Source: Bacteroidota bacterium | GTDB lineage: Bacteria > Bacteroidota > Bacteroidia > AKYH767-A > OLB10 | Length of the DNA: 64,000 nucleotides | Direction of reading: 5' to 3' | NCBI GenBank assembly: GCA_016722525.1 | Contig: JADKJB010000009.1 | Coordinates: 164,121 to 228,120, forward strand | In this document: piece by piece, positions 38,997-47,995 of the stretch | Layout of the letters: each line of letters begins with the position of its first letter | Numbering within the stretch: the first letter of the stretch is position 1 | The notes under the pieces: generated by a model | Databases searched by the model: none | Seen by the model: only the letters and a program-made list of their open reading frames with translations | What the model was told of the DNA's origin: nothing | Position numbers and translations under genes: made by a program

Positions 38997-39950
38997 TTAT
39001 TTAGTAATCACTATTTTTTTTATTGAAATAAATTTCTCTGTTTGTATTTGCACGAGATAAACGCCTTCAGCAAAATCACTTGTGTTTACTTCTATCTTTT
39101 GTATTGCTGATGCAGTGGTTTTGTTCCCGATAGCTATCGGGATTATTTTTCCGGCAATATCAGAAATAGTTATAGTAACTTCATTGCCAAACAACTGTGG
39201 ATATGAAATTAAAAATAAATCAGCTGCTGGGTTTGGATAGATTTTAAAGGAATCACTATTGTCAATATTATTTATACTCAAAGGCAAATCACTTATTAGC
39301 CTGATTGAAAAGCCGGATTTTCGTGTTGATGCGCCCCAGTTTGTAAAGCCTTCTGAGTTATAAGAAATATTCATGGCCCAGGGATAGATGGTATCTATTT
39401 CTGAAGAAGACGACCAATAACCTTGTTCTTTAATTTCTGTAAAGGTTCCTGAATAAATTGAATCAGCACGTTGCCCTCCGGGCAGAGCAGTAAAATCATA
39501 TTCATCTGAAGCTCCTGTATTCGGACTCATCCAATGTGTGGTACCAATCTCTTTCAACTTACCTCCGGCAACTAAATCATAACCAAGAAAAATCTGGAGT
39601 GTATCCCAATCTTCAAAAGTCGGTACATGATATCCAAGAGGGGCAATGCCGCGGGGATCATTAACGGCATACCAATTATAGAGCTTTCCGTAAACAGCTG
39701 CATTATTGGAATCATTGTCATAATTACAGTATGCTCCGTAGGTTAAATTTGCCCATTGAGCACTGTCTGTAACATTAGGAATAGGATCTCCATTGAGATA
39801 GTGTGTTACATTCAGATTTGGTCTGGTCCATATTTGTGTGCCAATATGAATGGTATCATACACATTGCCGTCAATGTCTGTCACCGTTTGGGCAATGCTC
39901 CCGGATGTGAGCAATGCAAGAGCAGCAACGAATAATAATAGCTTTTTCAT
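38997..39950 (-). CDS. FISUMP-domain protein with T9SS sorting domain and in-frame palindrome insertion
   Basis: 317 residues. Signal peptide 1-20 (LLFVAALALLTSGSIAQ). FISUMP domain about 21-235: VTDIDGNVYDTIHIGTQIWT, LNVTHYLNGDPIPN, GYHVPTFEDWDTLQIFLG, GYWSSSSEIDTIYPWAM and GFSIRLI. The sorting domain starts FKIYPNPAADLFLI and ends KKIVITK. Within it, where the neighbours read GKIIYKT, this protein reads GKIIPIAIGNKT because an 18-bp palindrome (39125-39142) is inserted in frame. The related lipoprotein at 14117 shares the FISUMP domain but not the export route. Confidence 0.88.
   Translation of the reverse strand: MKKLLLFVAALALLTSGSIAQTVTDIDGNVYDTIHIGTQIWTRPNLNVTHYLNGDPIPNVTDSAQWANLTYGAYCNYDNDSNNAAVYGKLYNWYAVNDPRGIAPLGYHVPTFEDWDTLQIFLGYDLVAGGKLKEIGTTHWMSPNTGASDEYDFTALPGGQRADSIYSGTFTEIKEQGYWSSSSEIDTIYPWAMNISYNSEGFTNWGASTRKSGFSIRLISDLPLSINNIDNSDSFKIYPNPAADLFLISYPQLFGNEVTITISDIAGKIIPIAIGNKTTASAIQKIEVNTSDFAEGVYLVQIQTEKFISIKKIVITK
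39125..39142. repeat. 18-bp perfect palindrome inserted in a coding region
   Basis: TCCCGATAGCTATCGGGA, a perfect palindrome lying inside the sorting-domain codons of the FISUMP gene. Aligned against the eight near-identical sorting-domain ends in this cluster, it is an extra segment that keeps the frame. Sequences of this CCCGATAGCTATCGGG type are, to my knowledge, scattered in Bacteroidota genomes. Confidence 0.85.
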
Positions 39951-39962
39951 TATGTGTTTAAT

Positions 39963-42034
39963 TTATTTAGTAACAACCACTTTTTTAGTTTCAATGTAGT
40001 TTTCATTGTGCACTTGCACCAAATAAACTCCCTCCGCAAAATCGGTTGTGTTCACCTCTAACTTTTGTGTTGCTGTTGCAGTGGTTTTATAAATTATTTT
40101 TCCGGTGATGTCAGAAATAATTACTTCCACTTTTTTATTATTTCCAGGTAATGAAATGGTAAGTTGGTCGGTTGCAGGATTTGGAAAACACTCCAGTTAA
40201 ATTCAGAAGTATTTTCTGCAATCCCAACGGTACCGGCCAACACTTTGATATCATCTATATATAGTCCTTTAAATTTGTTTGTTGGAGTCAAATTGGCCCA
40301 AATAAATCCAAACTGTACTTCTCCTGAAAGCGTATCAGGGATGTCAAGAAATACCGAATCCCATTGGCTTGCATTCGGAATAAACGCAATGTTTGATGTA
40401 GCCGTTTTTAATGAATCAGGAGATATTATTTCATCAGGATGTAGCTTATATGGTCCATTTGGCGGACCCCACATTTCATACCGTTCATAAACGCAAGGTT
40501 GTTTCCATATCACACGTAATCCTCCATTAATATTTCCGGCCAAACTTAATCCGAGAGCAACCTTAAACGCCAATTTTCTACCCGTGCCTGTAACCTGGTT
40601 TAAGTCGTATATATGAGTGAAAAACGAACTTAAGTATTGTTTACTGCTGTCTAACCGGATGGAGTTGTTTCCTGAAAAAGCTGCAAGGTTAGTAACCTCC
40701 CATTCTTTACCAAGCATTGTCCATGGAGCGATTTGTAAATTGAAAACAGAATCTTCAAATGATTCCTGCATGGTTGATGTGTAATTAACTTCGGCAGGTT
40801 CAATTCTTATTAATTTAAAACTTGTGTCGGTTCCGAAACTGTTGCTTACAATTAGCTTAACACTATGAAATCCACTGTCAGGAAAAATTACGGATGGAAA
40901 TGTATCTGTTGAGGTTGCAGGAATACCTCCGGTAAATTCCCACTGATAAGAACTAGGACTCCATGTAGATGCTTCATAAAACTGAACTGGAGTTCCTGCA
41001 CAAAGCCAACCATTATAATTACCATATCCAAAATCAGCAACCGGAGTATTTGCACAAAGAGGTAAAACAGTATCAATACCTGTAGCTGCAAGATTGGATG
41101 GTGTCCACAGTGTTTCACGCCATTCGTTATTTGCAAGACAGGTGCGCATGCGGTCAACCTGTCCTTCAGTAAACATGTTCAGGCAATCACCATAATCCAT
41201 AAAGTTGTTGAACATATCTCCATCTGGGCCATTGTTACAGGAGATTTGCGGGAAAACCGGACAGTTTGATGATGCATCATCTTGTAATGGAGTATCTGCA
41301 ACATCATCATCATCCGTACAGCCTGAAGGGTTTATCCCCCATGTATGCCATAAACCTATATTATGTCCTATTTCATGTGAAAGACTATGAACAACGCCGG
41401 CTGGAGGCACTCCAATAAATCCATCTCCAAGCATATAATAACCCGAAAGCAAAGCATCGTTAGATGGAGGATAATTCTGTCCACTGTCAATTGGAGCAAC
41501 ATAACTTGCAGCACCAGATAATGGGAAGTTGTTAAAGTCAATCCAATTCACAATATAAATATTCAAATAGCGCGTATGGTCCCAGGAAAAATTAGGCTGC
41601 ATTTGAAAATAGTTGTCTATAGCGCCTGTTTGTGGAGAATAGATTCTTTCAATTCCATCTGTGCAGTTTCCCTGCGGGTCTATTCGTGCTAATCGAAACT
41701 CCACTTTTGGATTTCCACGAAACGGGTGGAATGCTGAAGGAATATTGAACGTGTCAGGATTCTGCCGACTAAAATCCTGATTAAGAATTTGCATAGCTTT
41801 GTTAATACGACTCTTTGAAATATTACCCGCACCTCCTTGTGTAATAATATGAAACACCGTTGGAATAATAATAACCGAGTCGCCATTTACTATTGTATCA
41901 GGTTGCATTAGTGATAATGTTGATGGCTGCACTGTTCCGCATTGTTTCTGCCAGTCAATTTGTGTAAATGCGGAGTTGGGAATACATAAAAGAAAATATA
42001 AAAAACCTGCTATTGATGTAAGAATATTTTTCAT
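39963..42034 (-). CDS. T9SS zinc metalloprotease, M43 (pappalysin/ulilysin) family (one frameshift)
   Basis: Start at 42034; signal peptide with SAFTQ, then the propeptide-like DWQKQCGTVQPSTLSLMQPD. The M43 catalytic motif SHEIGHNIGLWHTWG is the extended metzincin zinc site (HExxHxxGxxH), followed by a Met-turn in NNFMDYGDCLNMFTEGQ. A PKD-like domain (YQWEFTGGIPATSTDTF) and a jelly-roll region follow. The frame breaks near 40190; the other frame gives sorting domain FPNPATDQLTISLPG ... AEGVYLVQVHNEN, end KKVVVTK at 39963. About 690 codons, matching its paralog at 43616. Secreted protease; pappalysin relatives cleave themselves and host or matrix proteins. Confidence 0.88.
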
Positions 42035-42052
42035 GATAATTGGTTTTATGTA

Positions 42053-43609
42053 TTATTTCGATATAATTACTTTTTGGGTTTCAATAAAATTCTCCGTTTG
42101 TATTTTTACCAGGTAAACTCCCTCTGCAAAATCACTTGTGTTTACTTCTATCTTTTGAGTATTTGATAACTTTTGTGAGTAAATTATTTTTCCTGTGATA
42201 TCTAATATTTTGATTTCAGAATTCATTACAAACCCTTCAATAGTTATTTGGTTTGATGTCGGATTTGGATAAACGATTAAGGAATTAGTATCAACTGACA
42301 AATCAACTATTCCTGTACTTAGCAAAAAATGATACCTCGACAAAGCAAAAGTGAGCCCATTGGCTGTTCCAGCTGCAATTATTTTACCATCAGGTTGAAT
42401 CGCTATTGCTGAAGCAATATCAACCCAAACCCAGGTAAACTTTGTAGTGAGTTTACCATCTGAACTAAAATTTAAGTCCAATGTTCCGTTGCTGTTGTAA
42501 CATGCAATAGCAAAATCAAAATCTGTGTAACCAAGATCGGGGTCAGTATCAGATGATCCTGCTGCCACAATTTTTCCATCTTGTTGCAGAGCAATAGCGT
42601 TCGCATAATCATTCCCGTTACCAAAATCTGTGAGGGTGATTCCATTTACTCCAAAGGTGTTATCTAATTGTCCCGAACTATCCAGTCGTGCCAAAACAAA
42701 ACAGTAGTTTGGATAGTTGAACCAACTCCAACCCGCCACAAGGAGCTTGCCGTCGGGTTGGATGACCAGCGAATTTGCATACATCGTATCAGCGGATGAA
42801 TAGAATGTGCCGCTCGAATTGAATGTACTATCAAGTGTGCCGTCAGTATTACATCGTATCACAGCAATACCATCGGCTCCACCGGCAGCAACAATTTTAC
42901 CATCTGTTTGAATGGCAACTGAAGCTAATGTACTGTTGTGATTTACCCCGGCCCGGTAAAAAATTAATAATCCGGTATTATTAAAAGTGCTGTCCAGCAT
43001 TCCATTTGTATTATAGCGGGCAAGCACAAAATCATTATAAATAGATGAATTTGTTGATCTGTGTCCCACAGCAACAATTTTACCATCTGTTTGTAATGCT
43101 ATAGAACTAATAACAGCTATTTCCGGACCAACGATTGTAGTTACAGCACCGTTTGTTCCAAAGGTACTGTCTAATGTGCCGTTTGGGTTGAATCGCGCCA
43201 AAGCAAAATACCAGCTTGAACTTGGCCATGCTACGAAACCGGCAACTATTACTTTTCCATCAGGTTGCAATGCCAATGAACGTATTTGTGAATCATATGA
43301 AAACAAGTCAACAACCACTTCACCATTTATGCCAAAACTAGTATCAACAGCACCATTTATAAGGTAGCGTGATAAAGCAAAAACAGAATACATGCTGCTC
43401 CCGCTATAGCCGGCAGCAATAATTTTTCCATCCGGTTGTATGACAACAGCACGAGCCTCAGAATTCATTGGTCCAACGGTATCTATTAACATTCCGGTTC
43501 CGTTAAAGCTGGTATCTAAATCTCCTGATAACTGCGCGAACAATCTATTTTCAAATGTATCAGACAATACAAGAAATAACAAAGCGATAATTAATAATTT
43601 ATTCTTCAT
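42053..43609 (-). CDS. T9SS protein with delta-60 repeats
   Basis: 518 residues. Signal peptide about 1-25, then LSGDLDTSFNGTGMLIDTVG and about seven delta-60 (TIGR02608-type) repeats of about 55 residues: AVVIQPDGKIIAAGYSGSSM, FALSRYLINGAVDTSFGING, ALARFNPNGTLDSTFGTNG. Sorting domain LIVYPNPTSNQITIEGF ... AEGVYLVKIQTENF, end QKVIISK. The repeats predict a beta-propeller; no enzyme residues are seen. It lies between the two M43 proteases, 6 bp from the second. Confidence 0.88.
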   Translation of the reverse strand: MKNKLLIIALLFLVLSDTFENRLFAQLSGDLDTSFNGTGMLIDTVGPMNSEARAVVIQPDGKIIAAGYSGSSMYSVFALSRYLINGAVDTSFGINGEVVVDLFSYDSQIRSLALQPDGKVIVAGFVAWPSSSWYFALARFNPNGTLDSTFGTNGAVTTIVGPEIAVISSIALQTDGKIVAVGHRSTNSSIYNDFVLARYNTNGMLDSTFNNTGLLIFYRAGVNHNSTLASVAIQTDGKIVAAGGADGIAVIRCNTDGTLDSTFNSSGTFYSSADTMYANSLVIQPDGKLLVAGWSWFNYPNYCFVLARLDSSGQLDNTFGVNGITLTDFGNGNDYANAIALQQDGKIVAAGSSDTDPDLGYTDFDFAIACYNSNGTLDLNFSSDGKLTTKFTWVWVDIASAIAIQPDGKIIAAGTANGLTFALSRYHFLLSTGIVDLSVDTNSLIVYPNPTSNQITIEGFVMNSEIKILDITGKIIYSQKLSNTQKIEVNTSDFAEGVYLVKIQTENFIETQKVIISK

Positions 43610-43615
43610 TTCAAT

Positions 43616-45694
43616 TTATTTTGTAACAATCACCTTTTTAGTTTCAATAAAATTCTCCGTTTGTATTTGCACCAGATAAATTCCTTCGGCAAAATCACTT
43701 GTGTTTACTTCTATCTTTTGCGTTGCTGTTGCAGAGGTTTTATAAATTATTTTTCCGGTTATGTCAGAGATTATTGCTGTAACTTCTTTGCGATTGTTTG
43801 GCAATGCGATGGTGAGCTGATTGGTGGCTGGGTTAGGATATAACATCCAATTTAAAACAGCATTATTTTCTGCAATGCCAACAGGAATCATTACTTTGAT
43901 ATCATCAATATACATTCCCTTAAATTTGTTAGTCGGTGTAAAATTATACCAGGTAAAACCAATCTGAATTTCACCTGTGAGATTATCAGGAATTGGCAAT
44001 GTAATGGTTTGCCATTGAGTGGTGTCAATTGGAATAAATGGCTGATTGGTTACCACTGTTTGTAAATTACCGGGAAACAGGGCATTTCCTGTATTGAGTG
44101 CACCGGCATCAACCCCAGTGCTTGTATCTGCAAACATTTCAAGAAATTCATAAGCACATGGCCTTTTCCAGATAACCCGTAGTCCACCATTAATAGGTGA
44201 ACCTGAAGCACTCAGCCCAAGAGCTTCCTTAAACTCAAGTACTCTGCCGGTTCCTGTCAATTGATTCAGGTCGAATGTGTGTGTAAAAAATGCACTGATA
44301 TGATTCAGGCTGCTGTCTAATCGTATAGAATTGTTTCCTGAATATGCTGCTACATTGGTAACCGACCATTTCTTACCCAAAAAGGTCCAGGGAGCTATTT
44401 GCTGATTGAATGCTGAATCTTCAAATGATTCTGTCATGGCAGAATTGTAGTTGACTTCAGCCGGTTCAATCCGTATAATTTTCACCATGGTGTCAACTCC
44501 AAAGGCATTGCCTGCAATCAGCTTAACGGTGTAATAGCCGCTGTCAGGAAAAATCACAGATGGAAACGTATCGGTTGACGTTGCCGGAATCCCACCTGTG
44601 AATTCCCATTGATAAGATGTTGCGTTCATAGAAGCTGCTTCGTAAAAAAGTACCGGTTTGCCGGCACACAGCCATCCTGCAAAATTACCATAACCAAAAT
44701 CAGCTTCAGGTGCACTTTGACAAGAAGGCAAGATAGCATCAACTCCGGTTGCTGCAAGGTTGGCTGGCTTCCATAATGAATCTCTCCAGTCATTAATAGC
44801 CAGACAAGTACGCATATAATCGGATTGTCCCTCAGTAAACATATTTTGGCATTCAGCATAATCCATAAAGTTGTTGAACATTTCGCCATTGGGGCCATTG
44901 TTGCAGCTGATCTTGGGAAATGTTGGGCAAGCGTAATTTTGATCATCTTGAAGGGGAGTATCACTCACATTATCATCATCTCCACAACCTGCTCCGGAAC
45001 CCCAAGTATGAGCTAATGCAAAAGCATGCGCCATTTCATGTGAAAGAATATGTTTACGCCTTGATGGAGTCACTCCATTGAATCCATCAGCAAGTGAATG
45101 ATAAACAATCATGAGTTTATCACCATTATCAGGCAGTATTAGCGAGCTATCCATAGATACCGGACCAGTCAGTCCAAGGTTCAATGGATAATCTTGTACG
45201 CTAATCCATTTCATCACGTACACATTCATATACTGCCTGATGGGCCAGGAAAAATTATAGACCTGAGTTATATTATTGTATGTGGCGGTATATGGAGTAT
45301 AAATCCTGTCAATTCCATCGGTGCAGTTTCCCTGCGGATCAATACGTGCTAAACGGAATTCTATTTTTGGATTTCCGCGTACCGGATGGAAGGCAGCAGG
45401 AATATCAAACGTATCAGGGTTCTGTCGGTTGAAATCCTGATTCATAATTTGCAGGGCCCTTAGAACATGACTTTTAGAAATGTTTTCTGATCCGCCTTGT
45501 GTTAGAATATGAAAAACAGTAGGAATAACAATAACAGAGTCACCATTTACAATGGTATCAGGTTGCATTACTGAAAACGCTGAAGGCTGCACCGTTCCGC
45601 ATTGTTTTAGCCAATCAATTTGGGCAAATGCAGATTGAGGAATTGTAAATAGCAGCATTATTATACTGAATAAGTAAATAATGATTTTTTTCAT
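43616..45694 (-). CDS. T9SS zinc metalloprotease, M43 family (intact paralog)
   Basis: 692 residues. Signal peptide about 1-24 (MLLFTIPQSAFAQ), then DWLKQCGTVQPSAFSVMQPD as in the paralog. Zinc motif SHEMAHAFALAHTWG: the site reads HEMAHAFALAH, with Ala where most M43 enzymes and the paralog have Gly, which is unusual. Met-turn region NNFMDYAECQNMFTEGQ. PKD-like YQWEFTGGIPATSTDTFPSV, jelly-roll region, and sorting domain WMLYPNPATNQLTIAL ... AEGIYLVQIQTENF, end KKVIVTK. Extracellular protease; expected zinc ligands are His x3. Tandem duplicate of the 39963 gene. Confidence 0.9.
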   Translation of the reverse strand: MKKIIIYLFSIIMLLFTIPQSAFAQIDWLKQCGTVQPSAFSVMQPDTIVNGDSVIVIPTVFHILTQGGSENISKSHVLRALQIMNQDFNRQNPDTFDIPAAFHPVRGNPKIEFRLARIDPQGNCTDGIDRIYTPYTATYNNITQVYNFSWPIRQYMNVYVMKWISVQDYPLNLGLTGPVSMDSSLILPDNGDKLMIVYHSLADGFNGVTPSRRKHILSHEMAHAFALAHTWGSGAGCGDDDNVSDTPLQDDQNYACPTFPKISCNNGPNGEMFNNFMDYAECQNMFTEGQSDYMRTCLAINDWRDSLWKPANLAATGVDAILPSCQSAPEADFGYGNFAGWLCAGKPVLFYEAASMNATSYQWEFTGGIPATSTDTFPSVIFPDSGYYTVKLIAGNAFGVDTMVKIIRIEPAEVNYNSAMTESFEDSAFNQQIAPWTFLGKKWSVTNVAAYSGNNSIRLDSSLNHISAFFTHTFDLNQLTGTGRVLEFKEALGLSASGSPINGGLRVIWKRPCAYEFLEMFADTSTGVDAGALNTGNALFPGNLQTVVTNQPFIPIDTTQWQTITLPIPDNLTGEIQIGFTWYNFTPTNKFKGMYIDDIKVMIPVGIAENNAVLNWMLYPNPATNQLTIALPNNRKEVTAIISDITGKIIYKTSATATQKIEVNTSDFAEGIYLVQIQTENFIETKKVIVTK

Positions 45695-45715
45695 ATTAAT
45701 TTTGTTTTATAATTA

Positions 45716-45845
45716 TTAAGTGACGATTACTTTTTTAGTTTCAGTAAATTTTTCTGTTTGTATTTGCACCAGGTAAACTCCTTCAGCAAAATCAGTTGTG
45801 TTTATATCAATTCGTTCAGATTTAAATTTAAGTGATTTGTAAGTA
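45716..45845 (-). pseudogene. Orphan T9SS sorting-domain fragment
   Basis: Only the last 40 or so codons of a sorting domain remain: KSERIDINTTDFAEGVYLVQ, IQTEKFTETKKVIVT and a stop at 45716. Upstream (plus coordinates beyond 45845) the homology stops in A+T-rich non-coding DNA. It is the 3' relic of a lost ninth member of the tandem cluster. Confidence 0.78.
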
Positions 45846-45859
45846 TTATTTCATAGACA

Positions 45860-46261
45860 TCTAATTTTCGGATTATTGGCTAAATTTTTAAATTGTGATC
45901 AGCAGAATCAAATCCAATTACCACCTTAGAAAAGGGAAATGAAACTGCAAAAAAAATAAAGTAGATGTTTATTCATTTTATTATTTTGGTTTTTGTTTAA
46001 ATTGGTATCCTTGCTTTACTATGAATTTGTTTAATGAATTAATTTCCATACTATGCAGTGTAATGCTAAACAATTTGAAGGACTGAAATAATGACATAAA
46101 TCAACATTTCAGATTCTACTTTATTTCTAAAGTGGGTTATAATTTAATTTATTCATAATCAATTTTAAAGTGAAGAGATTTTCAAAATATGATTTTTGTC
46201 ATTATTATTTTGTTTAGCATTGATTAAATTAACAGGTTTGTTATTATAATGCTACCAAAAT
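45860..46261. other. Intergenic region between divergent gene clusters
   Basis: About 400 bp of A+T-rich DNA separating the minus-strand cluster from the plus-strand genes; no ORF, hairpin or confident promoter seen. Confidence 0.5.
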
Positions 46262-47062
46262 ATGGAGATGAATAAATTTAAATCAATTGCCATAGTGAGT
46301 CAGGAAATGAATATTAGCATGGGCTGTACAGATGGGCGATTCATTTCTTTGAGCGGCAGTAGCATAGCGGTGAGAATAATTTCATTATTTTATTTGGTTT
46401 TCTTTTTATGTATCGGAAAGGAAGCATTTTCGCAATCAGACAATTTCGGAAGCAGTAAGCAATCTTCTTTGTATGCTAAAAAAAACATGACTATTGAAAT
46501 AAGTTTCGGACCGGCCCTTGCCAATCGTGTTTGTGTTCCATGCTACCAGGATAAATTTATTTATGGAACCAATTTTAATGCTGCGGTAAGTTATCTGGTG
46601 GTGGATCGCATCAAATTAAATTTGGAGTTTGGGACTTATTTGGAAGCCTGGCAGGCATTTCATGACGATACCGATATAAACTCCACCTATTACAATAATG
46701 ATCGTGATTATTTTATTGCCTCCGTAGCATGGTTTCCTTTCAAATTTCCATTATGGTTAAGTGCCGGAGCCGGAATGGGTAATTACCATTTTAATCCTGA
46801 TGAAAAACCTCTTTTAACGCAACAGGGAACTTATACCTACAGCTCCGTTTTTAATTACGGTTTTGAGGTTCAGGGTGGAATTGGATATGACTATTTGATT
46901 GGAAAAAAATTCAAAACAGGAATTAAAATAGTTCCATCTTACCTGTTTCTGCATGATCTGGAATTTACTACCGGGGAAACGCTGAATAATTCAACCGGTT
47001 CCTTTGTGCTTGCAGCTGCATTGACCATCGGAATTCATTTGGATTTGAAAAAGAACTATTAG
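46262..47062 (+). CDS. Putative outer-membrane beta-barrel protein
   Basis: 266 residues. A long polar start (about 35 residues) precedes a hydrophobic signal (IISLFYLVFFLCIGKEAFSQ), so an internal start, for example Met 15 or 20, may be the real one. The mature part alternates polar and aromatic residues typical of barrel strands: MTIEISFGPALANRVCVPCY, YLVVDRIKLNLEFGTYLEAW, FNYGFEVQGGIGYDYLIGKK, and ends FVLAAALTIGIHLDLKKNY, a barrel-like C-terminus. Function unknown. Confidence 0.7.
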   Translation: MEMNKFKSIAIVSQEMNISMGCTDGRFISLSGSSIAVRIISLFYLVFFLCIGKEAFSQSDNFGSSKQSSLYAKKNMTIEISFGPALANRVCVPCYQDKFIYGTNFNAAVSYLVVDRIKLNLEFGTYLEAWQAFHDDTDINSTYYNNDRDYFIASVAWFPFKFPLWLSAGAGMGNYHFNPDEKPLLTQQGTYTYSSVFNYGFEVQGGIGYDYLIGKKFKTGIKIVPSYLFLHDLEFTTGETLNNSTGSFVLAAALTIGIHLDLKKNY

Positions 47063-47314
47063 TCCGCAGTAGGAGTGCAGAAAGCAGCAGGATAGTTTTT
47101 TGGATATTCTATTTAATTTCTCGCCCCCGGTTTTTGTAAATCACGATTCACTAATTAAGAATTTTTGTTAATTATTGAAGTTTGAATAGTGGAATTTTGT
47201 GTTTGTAGAAATAATTCTGTGGTTGATTTTATGATATTTTCCAGGTTAGGGTCTAGTAAAGAAACATTTAACCCTTATGTGACTTTTATCATACAGGAAA
47301 CCCTGATCACCTAC

Positions 47315-47322
47315 TATCTTTG
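47315..47322 (+). promoter_or_regulatory. Putative -7 box (TATCTTTG)
   Basis: Exact TAnnTTTG 65 bp before the ATG at 47388; no clear -33 partner. Confidence 0.35.
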
Positions 47323-47387
47323 ACTCGGTAGAATTTGGTGTGTTGAGAAAAGAGGTATGTCAAGTCAATAACCTGAATTTCAATTTA

Positions 47388-47780
47388 ATGAAAATACTAA
47401 TTCATAATTTTCTGGCATTTATCCTTTCAATTTCCATATTGGGAGGTGTGATTCATATGGATGAGATTGGAAAAATACCCATGCTTTTTAAACATTTTAG
47501 CGAACATAAAGCTCTTCACCAAAATGATACAGTTTTTGATTTCTTATACAAGCACTATATTTCAATACAAAAAGCCGATTCAGAGAAGGACAAAAACAGT
47601 AATACTCAGTTGCCATTCAAATCGAACAAGAAATTAGTTTCACATTACTTTCCATTCATTTTTGAAAATAAGTCGGTTCAGTACAACTTAATTCCTTTTA
47701 TTAAACGATATGTTCTTTTTCACAAAGTCAAAAGTATAGCCGGCTTTTCAGCAATCTGGCAACCGCCAAAAATTGGCTAA
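47388..47780 (+). CDS. Small exported protein, unknown, with W-Q-P-P C-terminus
   Basis: 130 residues from the ATG at 47388, chosen because it begins directly with MKILIHNFLAFILSISILGG, a signal peptide or anchor; an upstream start at 47340 is possible. It continues KIPMLFKHFSEHKALHQNDT, VFDFLYKHYISIQKA, then KNSNTQLPFKSNKK and ends FSAIWQPPKIG. Small Bacteroidota proteins with this layout and a Pro-Pro end are known as conserved hypotheticals, similar to the HYC_CC_PP group, although the Cys/His residues of that group are missing. No function is proposed. Confidence 0.6.
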   Translation: MKILIHNFLAFILSISILGGVIHMDEIGKIPMLFKHFSEHKALHQNDTVFDFLYKHYISIQKADSEKDKNSNTQLPFKSNKKLVSHYFPFIFENKSVQYNLIPFIKRYVLFHKVKSIAGFSAIWQPPKIG

Positions 47781-47995
47781 TTATTTTTTTCTGCTTGCAA
47801 TATTATAGCAGAATTCAATCATCTTTCCTGTTACAAATATTTTTATTTGCTTCTGAAAAAGCTTAATACTATGCTGAATTTTTGGTCATATTATTAAGCA
47901 GAATTGAATTCAAGAAGTAAATTCATTGGTAGCAAAATAAATTAGATATCATAAAGGAAAAAATCAATTCTTAAAATTAAATCAACAATATTCAC

